Positions 37,494-46,387 of a stretch of 64,000 nt of DNA are shown here, piece by piece. The DNA is from Mucilaginibacter saanensis. Lineage in GTDB: Bacteria; Bacteroidota; Bacteroidia; Sphingobacteriales; Sphingobacteriaceae. The stretch is from the NCBI RefSeq assembly GCF_014200575.1, contig NZ_JACHBZ010000009.1, positions 56,144 through 120,143 on the forward strand, read 5' to 3'. A program made the position numbers and the translations under genes. Below the pieces are notes generated by a model. That model made no database searches. It saw only the letters and a list, made by a program, of their open reading frames with translations, and was not told where the DNA came from. The stretch's first letter is position 1; each line of letters opens with the position of its first letter.

Positions 37494-39389
37494 ATGACTA
37501 TAGAGGAAATATTAAAACAGTATTGGAACCATGATAGCTTTCGCCCTATGCAGGCCGAGATCATCAAGTCTGTTTTATTGGGGCGCGATACTTTGGCTCT
37601 GTTACCAACCGGGGGCGGTAAATCTGTTTGTTTCCAGGTACCTGCTTTAGCCAAAGAGGGTTTATGTGTGGTGGTATCGCCATTGATAGCCCTGATGAAG
37701 GATCAGGTAGAAAACCTAAAGGCAAAGGGCATCAACGCGGTAGCAATTGTTTCGGGGATGGGTCTGCGTGAAATTGACCTGGCACTTGATAACTGCATTT
37801 ACGGTTCGGTAAAGTTTTTATACCTGTCGCCAGAGCGTTTGTTGTCTGAACTGGTACGTGAGCGTATTAAATACATGAAGGTAAATCTGATTGCTATTGA
37901 CGAGGCGCACTGTATATCGCAATGGGGGTATGATTTCAGACCGCCATACCTGCACATTGCCGATTTGCGCTTGCTGCATCCCGATGTACCTGTATTGGCC
38001 CTTACAGCCACAGCCACATCAGAAGTTAAGGAGGATATCCAGCAAAAGTTATTATTTAAGGATCAGGTTGTTTACCAGCAGAGTTTTGAGCGCCGCAACA
38101 TCAGCTACGTGGTGCAAAATGCCGAAAACAAGCTACAAAAAATGTTGGATATAGCCCGCGGGGTTAAAGGCAGCGGCATTGTTTATGTACGGAGCCGCAA
38201 GGACGCTGCTGACATAGCGCGGTACTATAATGATAATGGTATTAAAGCCGATTATTACCATGCCGGCCTTTCTATGGATCAGCGTTCGGAGAAACAGGAA
38301 AGCTGGAAAAATAACCGTACCCGGATCATCGTAGCTACCAATGCCTTTGGGATGGGGATTGATAAACCGGACGTTCGGTTTGTGATACATAAGGATATGC
38401 CCGAAAGCCTGGAGGCCTACTACCAGGAAGGTGGCAGGGGAGGGCGCGATGAGCAAAAGGCTTACGCCATTTTACTATACACCCATGCCGACCGGCTGAA
38501 GCAGGAAAAGATGTTCCTGCTCAACTTTCCGTCGGTTGATGAAATAAAGCACGTTTACCATTGCCTGGCCAATTACTATCAGCTGGCTTATGGTGCGGGC
38601 GATGGCTTGAGCTTTGGGCTTGACCTGGGCGATTTTTGCAGCCGCTTTAAGCTCGACGCTATAAAGACACTCAATGCGCTTAAATTTTTAGAGAAGGATG
38701 AGTACCTGGCATTCAATGAGAGTGTGTTTTTACCGTCACGGTTCAGGTTTGAGGTGGTGAACGAGCAATTGTATAATTTTCAGATACAAAATGCCGGCTG
38801 GGATCCTTTTATTAAAACCCTGCTGCGCTCATACGGCGGTGCATTTGAAAACTATGTGCGCTTAAAGGAGTATGACCTGTCGCGGCGTACGCATCTGAAC
38901 GTACAGCAGGTTATTGATGGCTTGTTGCAATTGCAGGAATTTGGACTTATCAGTTATCTGCAGCAAACAGATCAGCCGCAGGTTACCTACCTCAAGTCAC
39001 GGCAACATGCCGACCGGCTTTTTATCAATAAAAAGTATATTGAGGAGCGCAAGGAAACCTACCGTATTAAAATGGAAGCGGTTTTTGCTTACGCCATACA
39101 TAAAAAGTGCCGCAGCCAAATGCTGCTGGCCTACTTTGATGAACCAAATGCCCGCAAATGCGGCGTTTGCGATGTTTGTTTAGAAGAAAAACGACAAAAG
39201 AATGCCGATGAAATATTTGATAACATCACTCATGAAATTGTGCAGCTGCTCAGCATATCTGTGCCTGACATTGGTACACTGATCAACACCATTAATATCG
39301 GTACCGAAAAGGAAAAGATGGAAACCATACGCCTGCTGCTTGATGCCGGTAAAATTAAAACCGACGGCGAGAAGTATTACCTCGCCTGA
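37494..39389 (+). CDS. recQ: RecQ-family ATP-dependent DNA helicase
   Basis: A 631-residue 3'-5' superfamily 2 helicase for recombination and replication-fork repair. Motif I LLPTGGGKSVCFQVPAL (about 37-53), DEAH box IDEAHCISQWGYDFRP, and motif VI QEGGRGGRDEQ are intact. The zinc-binding cysteines appear in CRSQMLLAYF followed by CGVCDVC (about 540-565). Unlike E. coli RecQ there is no clear HRDC domain in the approximately 60 residues after the zinc region. It is a single gene. Confidence 0.93.
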   Translation: MTIEEILKQYWNHDSFRPMQAEIIKSVLLGRDTLALLPTGGGKSVCFQVPALAKEGLCVVVSPLIALMKDQVENLKAKGINAVAIVSGMGLREIDLALDNCIYGSVKFLYLSPERLLSELVRERIKYMKVNLIAIDEAHCISQWGYDFRPPYLHIADLRLLHPDVPVLALTATATSEVKEDIQQKLLFKDQVVYQQSFERRNISYVVQNAENKLQKMLDIARGVKGSGIVYVRSRKDAADIARYYNDNGIKADYYHAGLSMDQRSEKQESWKNNRTRIIVATNAFGMGIDKPDVRFVIHKDMPESLEAYYQEGGRGGRDEQKAYAILLYTHADRLKQEKMFLLNFPSVDEIKHVYHCLANYYQLAYGAGDGLSFGLDLGDFCSRFKLDAIKTLNALKFLEKDEYLAFNESVFLPSRFRFEVVNEQLYNFQIQNAGWDPFIKTLLRSYGGAFENYVRLKEYDLSRRTHLNVQQVIDGLLQLQEFGLISYLQQTDQPQVTYLKSRQHADRLFINKKYIEERKETYRIKMEAVFAYAIHKKCRSQMLLAYFDEPNARKCGVCDVCLEEKRQKNADEIFDNITHEIVQLLSISVPDIGTLINTINIGTEKEKMETIRLLLDAGKIKTDGEKYYLA

Positions 39390-39562
39390 TCAACGGGCCA
39401 GGGGTGTGGTCTGGTTCGTATTGTAAATTTTATTTCATCGCATGGTACAAACGTACCCGAATCTACCCACCCGCAACCTCTTTCGCCTCCCAAATTTCAC
39501 CGGAACAATCCTGTCATTTACCGACAAAAAGCCTGCTTACAACTATTACAGGGCACTTTGCT

Positions 39563-39587
39563 GTAACGTTTTTTAATGGAGATCGTC
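39563..39587 (+). promoter_or_regulatory. ECF-sigma-like promoter before GIN pseudogene
   Basis: GTAAC (39563-39567), 16 bases, CGTC (39584-39587). The following GTGTATTTAAAA and AACTGACAATCAAAATATTAA are also nearly the same as in front of 45665, so the whole 5' region is conserved between the paralogs. Confidence 0.6.
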
Positions 39588-39644
39588 ATATCTGTGTATT
39601 TAAAATAACAATAATAATTAACTGACAATCAAAATATTAAGATC

Positions 39645-40243
39645 ATGAAAACTCAAGCAATCGCCATTTTTACTGTACTTGTTATAGTATTTGGATTAGG
39701 AAACAAAACACAAGCAGCCGTTAACAATAACAACAATGCAGGCATCGTTTTAACGACATCAGCCATATCAACAAAATTGAAGTTTATGGCAATGTTCAAC
39801 TATACGTATCAAGCGGTACCGAAGACCAGGTGAAGGTTTATAACCGCTATTATGCCGAAAGTGCATTGGTGCAGTCACAAAAAGGCGTACTACGCATATC
39901 ATCATATAAAGCCGAAAAATTAGAAGTTTGGGTAACCGTTAAAGAACTTGCTTCTATTACTGCTTATGATAATGCAGATGTTAAATCATTCGGTAAATTA
40001 TCAGCCATTGAGCTTGACGTAAAATTATACAACAACGCATCAGCCAATTTAAATCTGGATGCCTGCAACGCACGTGTTACCATGAATGATAAAACCAGGG
40101 CTAACCTGAGCGGCAGTGTTACCGATTACAATGTGACCCGCAGCGTAGCGTCAAGTGTAAACAGAACAGACCTGATTGCCGAACACTCTACCGAATTATT
40201 AAACGGCGCAAAACCTAAAACAGATGAATATGCAGGTTTATAA
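39645..40243 (+). pseudogene. GIN-domain (DUF2807) secreted protein, frameshifted
   Basis: Signal peptide and first 37 codons are in one frame; the rest (through the stop at 40243) is in another. Aligning with the intact paralog at 45665 shows that one base is missing at 39754/39755, in the codon following ...GIVL. Restoring it gives a continuous protein of about 199 residues: LT-DISHINKIEVYGNVQLYV then QVKVYNRYYAESALVQ. The rest of the gene is well preserved, so either the lesion is recent or it is a sequence error. The promoter region and terminator are intact. Confidence 0.8.
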
Positions 40244-40277
40244 AAGCAAACTAACACAAGTCAATTATATATATTCC

Positions 40278-40301
40278 AAGCCACCTTTAGCCGGGTGGCT
40301 T
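40278..40301 (+). terminator. Terminator after GIN pseudogene
   Basis: Stem AAGCCACC/GGTGGCTT with an eight-base loop, followed by a T-run. Confidence 0.75.
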
Positions 40302-40334
40302 TTTTGTTGTTAAGAGTTCAACTGCATTACAATT

Positions 40335-41420
40335 CTATTTTTTGGGATACAGGATCAGATAAGTACTTCCGTAGAATGATGAATAAACACCTTCTTTTTC
40401 GCTCCTTATCCTAAGTCCTATATTGATTGTTTTAGCGGGGATCATTTTATATAAGTTCTTCGATATAGCATAGTTTGCCTGTTCAAGAGGTAGATTACTT
40501 GTTAACCTGCTATCGTCCCAAACTACATTATCTGTTAAGTTGATTAAATCAGCAATGGTGTGGCTATTCGTACTTCCTGAAAATAATTTTGCTGTAAAAA
40601 CAACGGAATCAAGCCCGGTGTAATTATTTTTATTAAAATTGACTACGGCTAAACCGGATACGCCTTCAACGCTCGTTGTGCTTCCTGAAAAATCTAATGG
40701 TATTCTAACCTCATTTAATGGTGCATTATTACAAATGTATTCTGTAGCGGTTATCTCACTGTCATCAAGAATGCCATTTTTATTAATATCAATACCTGTA
40801 TTGAAATTATAGCCCCCATAAACACAGTTAGGACCTGCGGGTTCAGTTTTAACAGCTATTAAATAATTAAGACCGTTGTTCCCATTACATATATAAGTAG
40901 TGTTTTGTACTTCATCGGTATCTAAAATGCCGTTTTTGTTTTTGTCGGTACCGGTATTAACCTTATATCCACCGTTTGCGCAATGAGTTCCTGCGGGTTC
41001 AGCAACCAGAGCTACTAATGAATTACTACCGGTTAATCCGTTACACACAAATTGTGTGTTTTGAATTTCATTGGCATCAAGTACATTATTATTATTTATA
41101 TCAATACCGGTATTGATCTTATAGCCCCCTGTAGCACAATTTGGTCCTGCGGGCTCGGGAACAAGTGCGGCAAGCGAATTATTGCCGTTTATACCGTTAC
41201 AAATATATTTTGTGGTTTGAATTTCGGTTGATTCAAGAATGTTATTGTTGTTCATGTCAATACCACTAACAATCTTATACCCACCTGCCGGACAATTAGT
41301 TCCTGCTGATTCACTTATTAAATCTATTAGTGATTTCTTGCCTTCCGGCCCTTCTTTTTTGCCACATTTTAACAAGAAAATAGAAAGTATCAATATACCT
41401 ATGAGATGGGATTTTTTCAT
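40335..41420 (-). CDS. Lipoprotein with four DUF7151-like calcium-loop repeats
   Basis: A 361-residue lipoprotein (signal ends FLLKC, lipid Cys about residue 19). Residues about 35-230 hold four repeats of about 46 residues, each with GGYK..GxDxNxNxxLDxxEI and a closing CNG; each repeat has two Cys and an EF-hand-like acidic loop (for example DINNNNVLDANE). This fits the repeats known as DUF7151. The last 130 residues form a separate beta-rich domain. Calcium binding is inferred from the loops; the surface location follows from the lipobox. It is a single gene with no linked transporter. Confidence 0.8.
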   Translation of the reverse strand: MKKSHLIGILILSIFLLKCGKKEGPEGKKSLIDLISESAGTNCPAGGYKIVSGIDMNNNNILESTEIQTTKYICNGINGNNSLAALVPEPAGPNCATGGYKINTGIDINNNNVLDANEIQNTQFVCNGLTGSNSLVALVAEPAGTHCANGGYKVNTGTDKNKNGILDTDEVQNTTYICNGNNGLNYLIAVKTEPAGPNCVYGGYNFNTGIDINKNGILDDSEITATEYICNNAPLNEVRIPLDFSGSTTSVEGVSGLAVVNFNKNNYTGLDSVVFTAKLFSGSTNSHTIADLINLTDNVVWDDSRLTSNLPLEQANYAISKNLYKMIPAKTINIGLRIRSEKEGVYSSFYGSTYLILYPKK

Positions 41421-41502
41421 GAATAAGCTTTAGGTGCCTTAAATTAAATGCGGCTGCAAGTTATAAAAAGTAATTCATAGCCATAAGAAGAACTTGCGAT
41501 TT

Positions 41503-42354
41503 TTACCTTCTTGTTATCCATTGTTTTTTAAAATCTGATGGGTTTTTACCTACCAGCTTATTAAACAGCTTGTTAAAGTAGCTCAGAGTTTCAAAGCCAA
41601 CGGCATAACAGGTTTCGGTAACGTTTTTGTCCTGCATTAACAGGTTTTTGGCGCGCTCAATACGGTATTGATTTACAAATTCGGTAAATGTTATATTAGT
41701 TTGCCGCTTAAAGTATCTGCAAAATGCGGCCGTGGTTAAGTTTACTTTACCGGCCACTACATTAACATCGGGCTTTTGAGCGTAGTGAGCATCAATGTAT
41801 TCATAAATGGCGCCCATCCTGATCTTGTCCTTTAAAATAAAGTCTTTACTGGTTTCATCATTGTTGAGCAGTGTGTATTCATTGGAGCCTGCCAATAGCT
41901 GAAAAATATTCATCAACTCCAGTAGCTGATCAAAATTGTCTATATCATGGAGTTGTTTGAGTTTTTGCGCTACCAGCGTGCGGGTATCGCCATAAAAAGC
42001 CACACCATAAGCCGCGTTTTTAAATAATTTATTCACCAATGAAAGTTCGGGGGCATAGCTGATGGCATCGCCCATAAAATTGGTTCTTAACTGTACCACT
42101 ATCTGGTGATAATCGTTACGCAGCCGGTAATCAAAATTTAAGTGCGGCAGGTTACTGCCTATCAATACCAGGTCGCTTTGGGTATACCCCGAAATATGGG
42201 TGCCTACGTGACGTATGCCTGCATCGGCTTCTACATAAACCAATTCATATTCGGGGTGATAATGCCACAAAAAAGTGTTGCGTAAACGCGGCGAGAAAAG
42301 TTTAAACGATTTGCCCGGTTCAAAGTCCACACGTTCCAGTTGTATCTGATTCAC
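41503..42354 (-). CDS. AraC family transcriptional regulator (next to phytanoyl-CoA dioxygenase gene)
   Basis: A 283-residue regulator with an N-terminal cupin sensor domain (about 20-140; FLWHYHPEYELVYVEADAG is the cupin start) and a C-terminal double helix-turn-helix (about 180-280; AAFCRYFKRQTNITFTEFVNQYRIERAKNLL). It is divergent from the PhyH gene with a 128-base shared upstream region, an arrangement that suggests it controls that gene, perhaps in response to a sugar-like ligand (inference). Confidence 0.88.
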   Translation of the reverse strand: MNQIQLERVDFEPGKSFKLFSPRLRNTFLWHYHPEYELVYVEADAGIRHVGTHISGYTQSDLVLIGSNLPHLNFDYRLRNDYHQIVVQLRTNFMGDAISYAPELSLVNKLFKNAAYGVAFYGDTRTLVAQKLKQLHDIDNFDQLLELMNIFQLLAGSNEYTLLNNDETSKDFILKDKIRMGAIYEYIDAHYAQKPDVNVVAGKVNLTTAAFCRYFKRQTNITFTEFVNQYRIERAKNLLMQDKNVTETCYAVGFETLSYFNKLFNKLVGKNPSDFKKQWITRR

Positions 42355-42482
42355 TTTGCATTGTATTAATTGTTACTATAAATATAATAAATAAGTCAAT
42401 GTAGAGCAAATATTGGTCATTGTAACGGATAAGACAGTTTTAATAGCTCGGTACTTTTGAGTTATTAAACCAATACAAAATT

Positions 42483-43466
42483 ATGGAAGCTACAAACCAA
42501 ACAATGGCAGGCATGGCCCCGGCAATGAGCCCCGAAGAGGCACATAAAGATATTCCGGGAAACCCCTCGGCTGCAAAATCAAGCCAGGTAAAATTAAATG
42601 ACCGCAGTAACGGCAAGCCGCTACAGGTACTAAGTGAAGAAGACTGGGACTTTTGGATCACCAATGGTTATGTAGTTGTTAAAAACGCCATACCAAAGGC
42701 AATGGCACAAAAAACTGCCGACTACTTATGGCAATATGAGGATAAAGACCCTGACGATATAGAAAGCTGGTACAAAAAGCCGAATGCCCAAATGCAGATG
42801 AAAGAATTAAATAATACCGGCATGGTTGAAATTTATAACCAACAGTATTTATGGGATAACAGGCAATACCCTAAGCTACACCAGGCTTTTGCCGATATAT
42901 GGGGCACCGAAAAACTCTGGGCCAATATTGACCGCGCCAACCTTAACTTTCCGGTGCGGCCTGGTTTTGAGTATAAAGGTTTTATACACTGGGATTATGA
43001 CCCGGAAACAAAGCCGCAAAATGTTCAGGGCGTGCTGGCCCTGGCCGATCAGACAGATGAAAATATGGGTGGCTTTCAATGTATACCTGAGCTATACCGC
43101 AGCTATGATACCTGGAAACTTACCCAGCCGGCTAACCGTGACCATTACAAGCCTGATACCACGGGGTTTGATATTGTTAAGGTAAAGCTGGAGGCTGGCG
43201 ATCTGTTGATATTTAACAGTACACAGCCACACGGTATAAGGCCCAACACAAGCGGTAACAAGGTGCGTATTGCACAATATGTAGCCATGATGCCAGCACA
43301 GGAAGATAATGACGAGCTCAAAAACTGGCGCATTAACAGCTGGAAAAACAGGGAGGCCATGCAAGGTTATGCTTTCCCCGGCGATCCGCTTGAAAGGGAA
43401 AAGAAAAATCCGGTTGCTGAGCTTACGCCATTGGGTAAAAAGCTGTTAGGATTGGATAAATGGTAG
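42483..43466 (+). CDS. Phytanoyl-CoA dioxygenase (PhyH) family protein
   Basis: A 327-residue Fe(II)/2-oxoglutarate-dependent oxygenase. The iron ligands are His169 and Asp171 (IHWDYD) and the distal His250 (QPHGIRP), with Arg253 placed to hold 2-oxoglutarate. The first 45 residues are a polar extension. Bacterial PhyH proteins hydroxylate many small molecules, so phytanoyl-CoA is unlikely as a substrate. The divergent AraC regulator suggests induction by a specific compound (inference). Confidence 0.87.
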   Translation: MEATNQTMAGMAPAMSPEEAHKDIPGNPSAAKSSQVKLNDRSNGKPLQVLSEEDWDFWITNGYVVVKNAIPKAMAQKTADYLWQYEDKDPDDIESWYKKPNAQMQMKELNNTGMVEIYNQQYLWDNRQYPKLHQAFADIWGTEKLWANIDRANLNFPVRPGFEYKGFIHWDYDPETKPQNVQGVLALADQTDENMGGFQCIPELYRSYDTWKLTQPANRDHYKPDTTGFDIVKVKLEAGDLLIFNSTQPHGIRPNTSGNKVRIAQYVAMMPAQEDNDELKNWRINSWKNREAMQGYAFPGDPLEREKKNPVAELTPLGKKLLGLDKW

Positions 43467-43512
43467 TGTCTTATTCTAAATGCCTCTCTAAAATAGGGGA
43501 CTTAAAGCAGAA

Positions 43513-43577
43513 ATGTCATTCTGAGCATAGCGAAGAGTTGAATCGCAGAATAGATCCTTGGTTTCTCTGAATGACAA
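43513..43577. repeat. GTCATTCTGAGC-type intergenic repeat
   Basis: Inverted TGTCATTCTGAG ... CTCTGAATGACA with the usual AGCGAAGAGTTGAATCGCAGAA interior. Lies between convergent genes. Confidence 0.6.
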
Positions 43578-43600
43578 AAAAGAGGATGTCCCTTGATTAA

Positions 43601-44143
43601 CTAACCCAATTCTTGGGTCTTCTGCAAAATAATACCCATTCGTTCGGCAACCGTTGTATCTCCATTTATCTCTAAAATGGGACAACTTAATTTCCCTAAC
43701 CAGGTTTTATGGGCTTGCAGGTTTCGGCCGTTGGTGGTATTATCGTCATAGCCTGATGCCCATTGCGTAAAAGCCTGGTATTTATTGGCCATATCGGCAT
43801 CGGTAAAAATGCCGGTGCCATAACGTTCAATTTCCCTGGCTTTGAGGCGCTGCATCCTAAGATTATGCGGAATGTATAAAAATACAACAAGGTTAAACGT
43901 GGTAAGCCATAAGGGGGCCCAGTTAATTACTGAGCCGCTCAATATCCAGTTTTCATGCGGGGCAATGTCGTGGGCTATCATCAGATTTCTTACTTCGGGC
44001 TCGCGCCTTAACATGAAGGGCGGATTGGTCTTTTCCCAAAAGTAATCGTCGCTATCAAAAAGCGGATACTTAAAGTGTTGTGATAATGAAGTGCCTAAGG
44101 TTGTTGAGCCGGCGCAAGAAGCTCCCATGACAAGAATTTTCAT
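43601..44143 (-). CDS. P-loop nucleoside/nucleotide kinase-like protein without the Walker A lysine
   Basis: A 180-residue adenylate-kinase-like protein. The P-loop reads GASCAGSTTLG (residues 7-17): the lysine of GxxxxGK[ST] is Ser. Related bacterial proteins with GSGTTTLG-type loops exist, so this is a known subfamily rather than a decayed gene. The following FDSDDYFW and the closing helices fit the kinase fold. Substrate unknown; nucleotide binding is inferred. Confidence 0.75.
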   Translation of the reverse strand: MKILVMGASCAGSTTLGTSLSQHFKYPLFDSDDYFWEKTNPPFMLRREPEVRNLMIAHDIAPHENWILSGSVINWAPLWLTTFNLVVFLYIPHNLRMQRLKAREIERYGTGIFTDADMANKYQAFTQWASGYDDNTTNGRNLQAHKTWLGKLSCPILEINGDTTVAERMGIILQKTQELG

Positions 44144-44198
44144 GTGTTAAGTATTGATTGCGCTAATTTATTGATGCAACGCTAATTTATATGGCAGT

Positions 44199-45035
44199 TT
44201 AAATTAACTTTCTGTAGCTGCTTGCGGTAGTGTTGGTTTTCTTTTTAAAATAATTTGACAGGTGGCTCACATCGGTAAAGCCAAATTCATCTGCAATTTG
44301 CCTGAGGGTTAGTCGGTCGGTACCTACGCGTAATTCAATTAGTTTTGTTCGATAAGCATTTACATAATCGCGGTAACTAATATCAAAGTTTCTCTTAAAC
44401 CACGAACTAAAGTAGTTGGGCGCTATATTAAAATATGCTGCAACGTTTTTGATCAGTATTTTTTCGGGCTCATAAATATGCTGATGCAGGTATGATATCA
44501 ACTCTTCTTTCCTGGGCGGGTAGTGGCAATTACCCAGGTTAGCATCCAGTTTATTGATAGCCTGCTTTATCAATCCAAAGATTGACAATATCTGGTAAAA
44601 CATAAATGGCGAAGTAGCCACTTCCGCTGGATTAACGGCAACAATATTTTCAACCGTGTTTTTTAAAATGAGGCTACTGGGTTCATCAAAAACAATTTTT
44701 ACCTCCTTGAGTAATTTATTCCGCATCATATCCTCTGGGTTAGGGATTAAAGGGAGCTGAGAAGTAAGCTGACTGCCTGAGTTGAAAAATTGATCGGTAA
44801 ATTTAATCAGGGTAAAATGGGTTTGCTTTTTTATGTCAAAATTATGCTCATCTTCCGGAGAGATTAAAAAAAGATCACCTGCTTTATAACTCAATTGGTT
44901 TTTATTGAGGATGTGTATGCCAGAACCTTTGTGTATATAAATTATTTCGTAATAGGTATGGCTATGCTGCGGCAAATGGAATACCGACTCTTCAAATGAG
45001 CGTATTGCCAATGGTTCAAATTGCCTTTTTTTCAT
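44199..45035 (-). CDS. AraC family transcriptional regulator
   Basis: A 278-residue regulator with an N-terminal cupin (about 15-130; PQHSHTYYEIIYIHKGSGIHIL) and C-terminal HTH pair (about 180-278; FNIAPNYFSSWFKRNFDISYRDYV followed by IADEFGFTDVSHLSNYFKKKTN). No obvious target is adjacent; the winged-helix gene upstream is divergent. Effector unknown. Confidence 0.87.
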   Translation of the reverse strand: MKKRQFEPLAIRSFEESVFHLPQHSHTYYEIIYIHKGSGIHILNKNQLSYKAGDLFLISPEDEHNFDIKKQTHFTLIKFTDQFFNSGSQLTSQLPLIPNPEDMMRNKLLKEVKIVFDEPSSLILKNTVENIVAVNPAEVATSPFMFYQILSIFGLIKQAINKLDANLGNCHYPPRKEELISYLHQHIYEPEKILIKNVAAYFNIAPNYFSSWFKRNFDISYRDYVNAYRTKLIELRVGTDRLTLRQIADEFGFTDVSHLSNYFKKKTNTTASSYRKLI

Positions 45036-45135
45036 GTCATAAACTTACAACTATATCACTTAAATATACAACAATGACCAGCGTGGAGATAATTTTCTTT
45101 GAGTAAAAAAACTGATACTCTTTTGATCAAGCCCT

Positions 45136-45441
45136 ATGATGACCTACTACAATATATCCGTACCCGAACTCCCACCCGAATTTATACAATACTGTGATAG
45201 CAGTAACTACAATTTATCAGGAAAAAAGAAACAAATAGTAGGCTATATCATGCAATCTACACAGGAAACGGATATTGACACCCTACAGCGAAATATTCGT
45301 ATGGATGGTGTTAAGGTTAGTTTGAGCAGTATTTACCTGGTACTGCAATGGCTTACAAACCATGGCTTTGTAACCAAAACAATAAATAATTATAACAAGG
45401 TTGTTTATAAGCCGGGCAAGCCGGTAGTTAATTTTGAGTAA
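45136..45441 (+). CDS. Fur-like winged-helix protein lacking the C-terminal domain
   Basis: A 101-residue protein resembling the DNA-binding domain of Fur family regulators: KKKQIVGYIMQSTQETDIDTLQRNI, then VSLSSIYLVLQWLTNHGFV, as in the Fur recognition helix (SLATVYRTLxxLxxAGLV). It stops where the metal-binding dimerisation domain would begin, and no His/Cys metal sites remain. It may be a stand-alone HTH protein; target unknown. Two GIN-domain genes follow downstream after 223 bases. Confidence 0.6.
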   Translation: MMTYYNISVPELPPEFIQYCDSSNYNLSGKKKQIVGYIMQSTQETDIDTLQRNIRMDGVKVSLSSIYLVLQWLTNHGFVTKTINNYNKVVYKPGKPVVNFE

Positions 45442-45580
45442 TGATGGTTAAAATTGGTTGTCAATTCAATAAATAATTGTTTTCCCCCGGTAGCCTTTAA
45501 AATATTTAAGCTTTTCACCGATGTAAATACCCTGTTGGCCGACAAAATACTGGTGTACATCTAATTTGCCCGAAACTGCT

Positions 45581-45605
45581 GTAACGTTTTAAAAATGGCG
45601 ACGTC
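45581..45605 (+). promoter_or_regulatory. ECF-sigma-like promoter before intact GIN gene
   Basis: GTAAC (45581-45585), 16 bases, CGTC (45602-45605). Same boxes, spacing and flanks as at 39563. Confidence 0.6.
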
Positions 45606-45664
45606 ATATAAGTGTATTTAAAAAATAGGGAATACAATTAATTGACAATCAAAATATTAATATC

Positions 45665-46276
45665 ATGAAAACAAAATTATTTGCCATCGTTACTATGTTA
45701 GTTTTAGTAGGTGGAATAACCAGCACAACTTATGCAACTACTTATAATAACACCAATGTGGCTACCGTTTTAACAGACGTAAGCAAGATCAATAAGATCG
45801 AGATACGGGGTAATGTTGAGTTGTATGTATCTGCCGGTGCTGCCAATCAGGTAAAGGTTTATAACCGTTATTATGGCGAGAGTGCACTGGTGCAAAACGA
45901 AAACGGTGTGTTACGTATTACTTCATACAAAGCTGAAAAACTGGTAGTTTGGGTAACAGCTAATGAGCTGCGCGCTATAACCGCTTATGACAATGCCCAG
46001 GTAAAATCATTTGGTAAGCTATCTACTATTGATCTGGATGTTAACCTGTACAACAATGCAACAGCCAACTTAAATTTAGACACCTACAGCGCCAATGTAA
46101 ATGTAAACGACCGCGCAAAAATTGATTTATCAGGTATCACAACGGTATACAACCTGAACCATGCAGCAGCAACCAGCGTTAATAATAACAATTTTGCCGC
46201 TGCCACTTACACTGATAAGCTTAACAATGCAGCTCCTGCTAAAAAGTTAATCACCAATGAATTAGCCGTGCTTTAA
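45665..46276 (+). CDS. Secreted GIN-domain (DUF2807) protein
   Basis: A 203-residue exported protein with a signal peptide (about 1-24, ending TYA) and one GIN/DUF2807 domain, a right-handed beta-helix-like fold: IEIRGNVELYVSAG begins it and repeated strands such as ITAYDNAQVKSFGKL and VNLYNNATANLNLD follow. Function unknown. It is the intact version of the frameshifted copy at 39645, with the same promoter region. A terminator follows. Confidence 0.85.
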   Translation: MKTKLFAIVTMLVLVGGITSTTYATTYNNTNVATVLTDVSKINKIEIRGNVELYVSAGAANQVKVYNRYYGESALVQNENGVLRITSYKAEKLVVWVTANELRAITAYDNAQVKSFGKLSTIDLDVNLYNNATANLNLDTYSANVNVNDRAKIDLSGITTVYNLNHAAATSVNNNNFAAATYTDKLNNAAPAKKLITNELAVL

Positions 46277-46309
46277 TCCAACTTTTGCAAAAGTTCATCA
46301 TATATTCTG

Positions 46310-46338
46310 AAAAGCTACCACAATGTGTGGTAGCTTTT
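46310..46338 (+). terminator. Terminator between the two GIN genes
   Basis: Perfect 13-base arms (AAAAGCTACCACA and complement), three-base loop, then a T-run. Confidence 0.85.
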
Positions 46339-46350
46339 TTTATTTTTGAT

Positions 46351-46376
46351 GTAACATCACATCTATAAACGTCGTC
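46351..46376 (+). promoter_or_regulatory. ECF-sigma-like promoter before GIN lipoprotein
   Basis: GTAAC (46351-46355), 17 bases, CGTC (46373-46376); 12 bases from the ATG. An overlapping CGTC at 46370 gives spacing 14. Confidence 0.5.
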
Positions 46377-46387
46377 AAAAAAGCATT

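Noticed and set aside
39404..39625. 73-codon open frame upstream of the GIN pseudogene
   Set aside because: Covers the conserved ECF-like promoter region that is also present, without this frame, at 45581.
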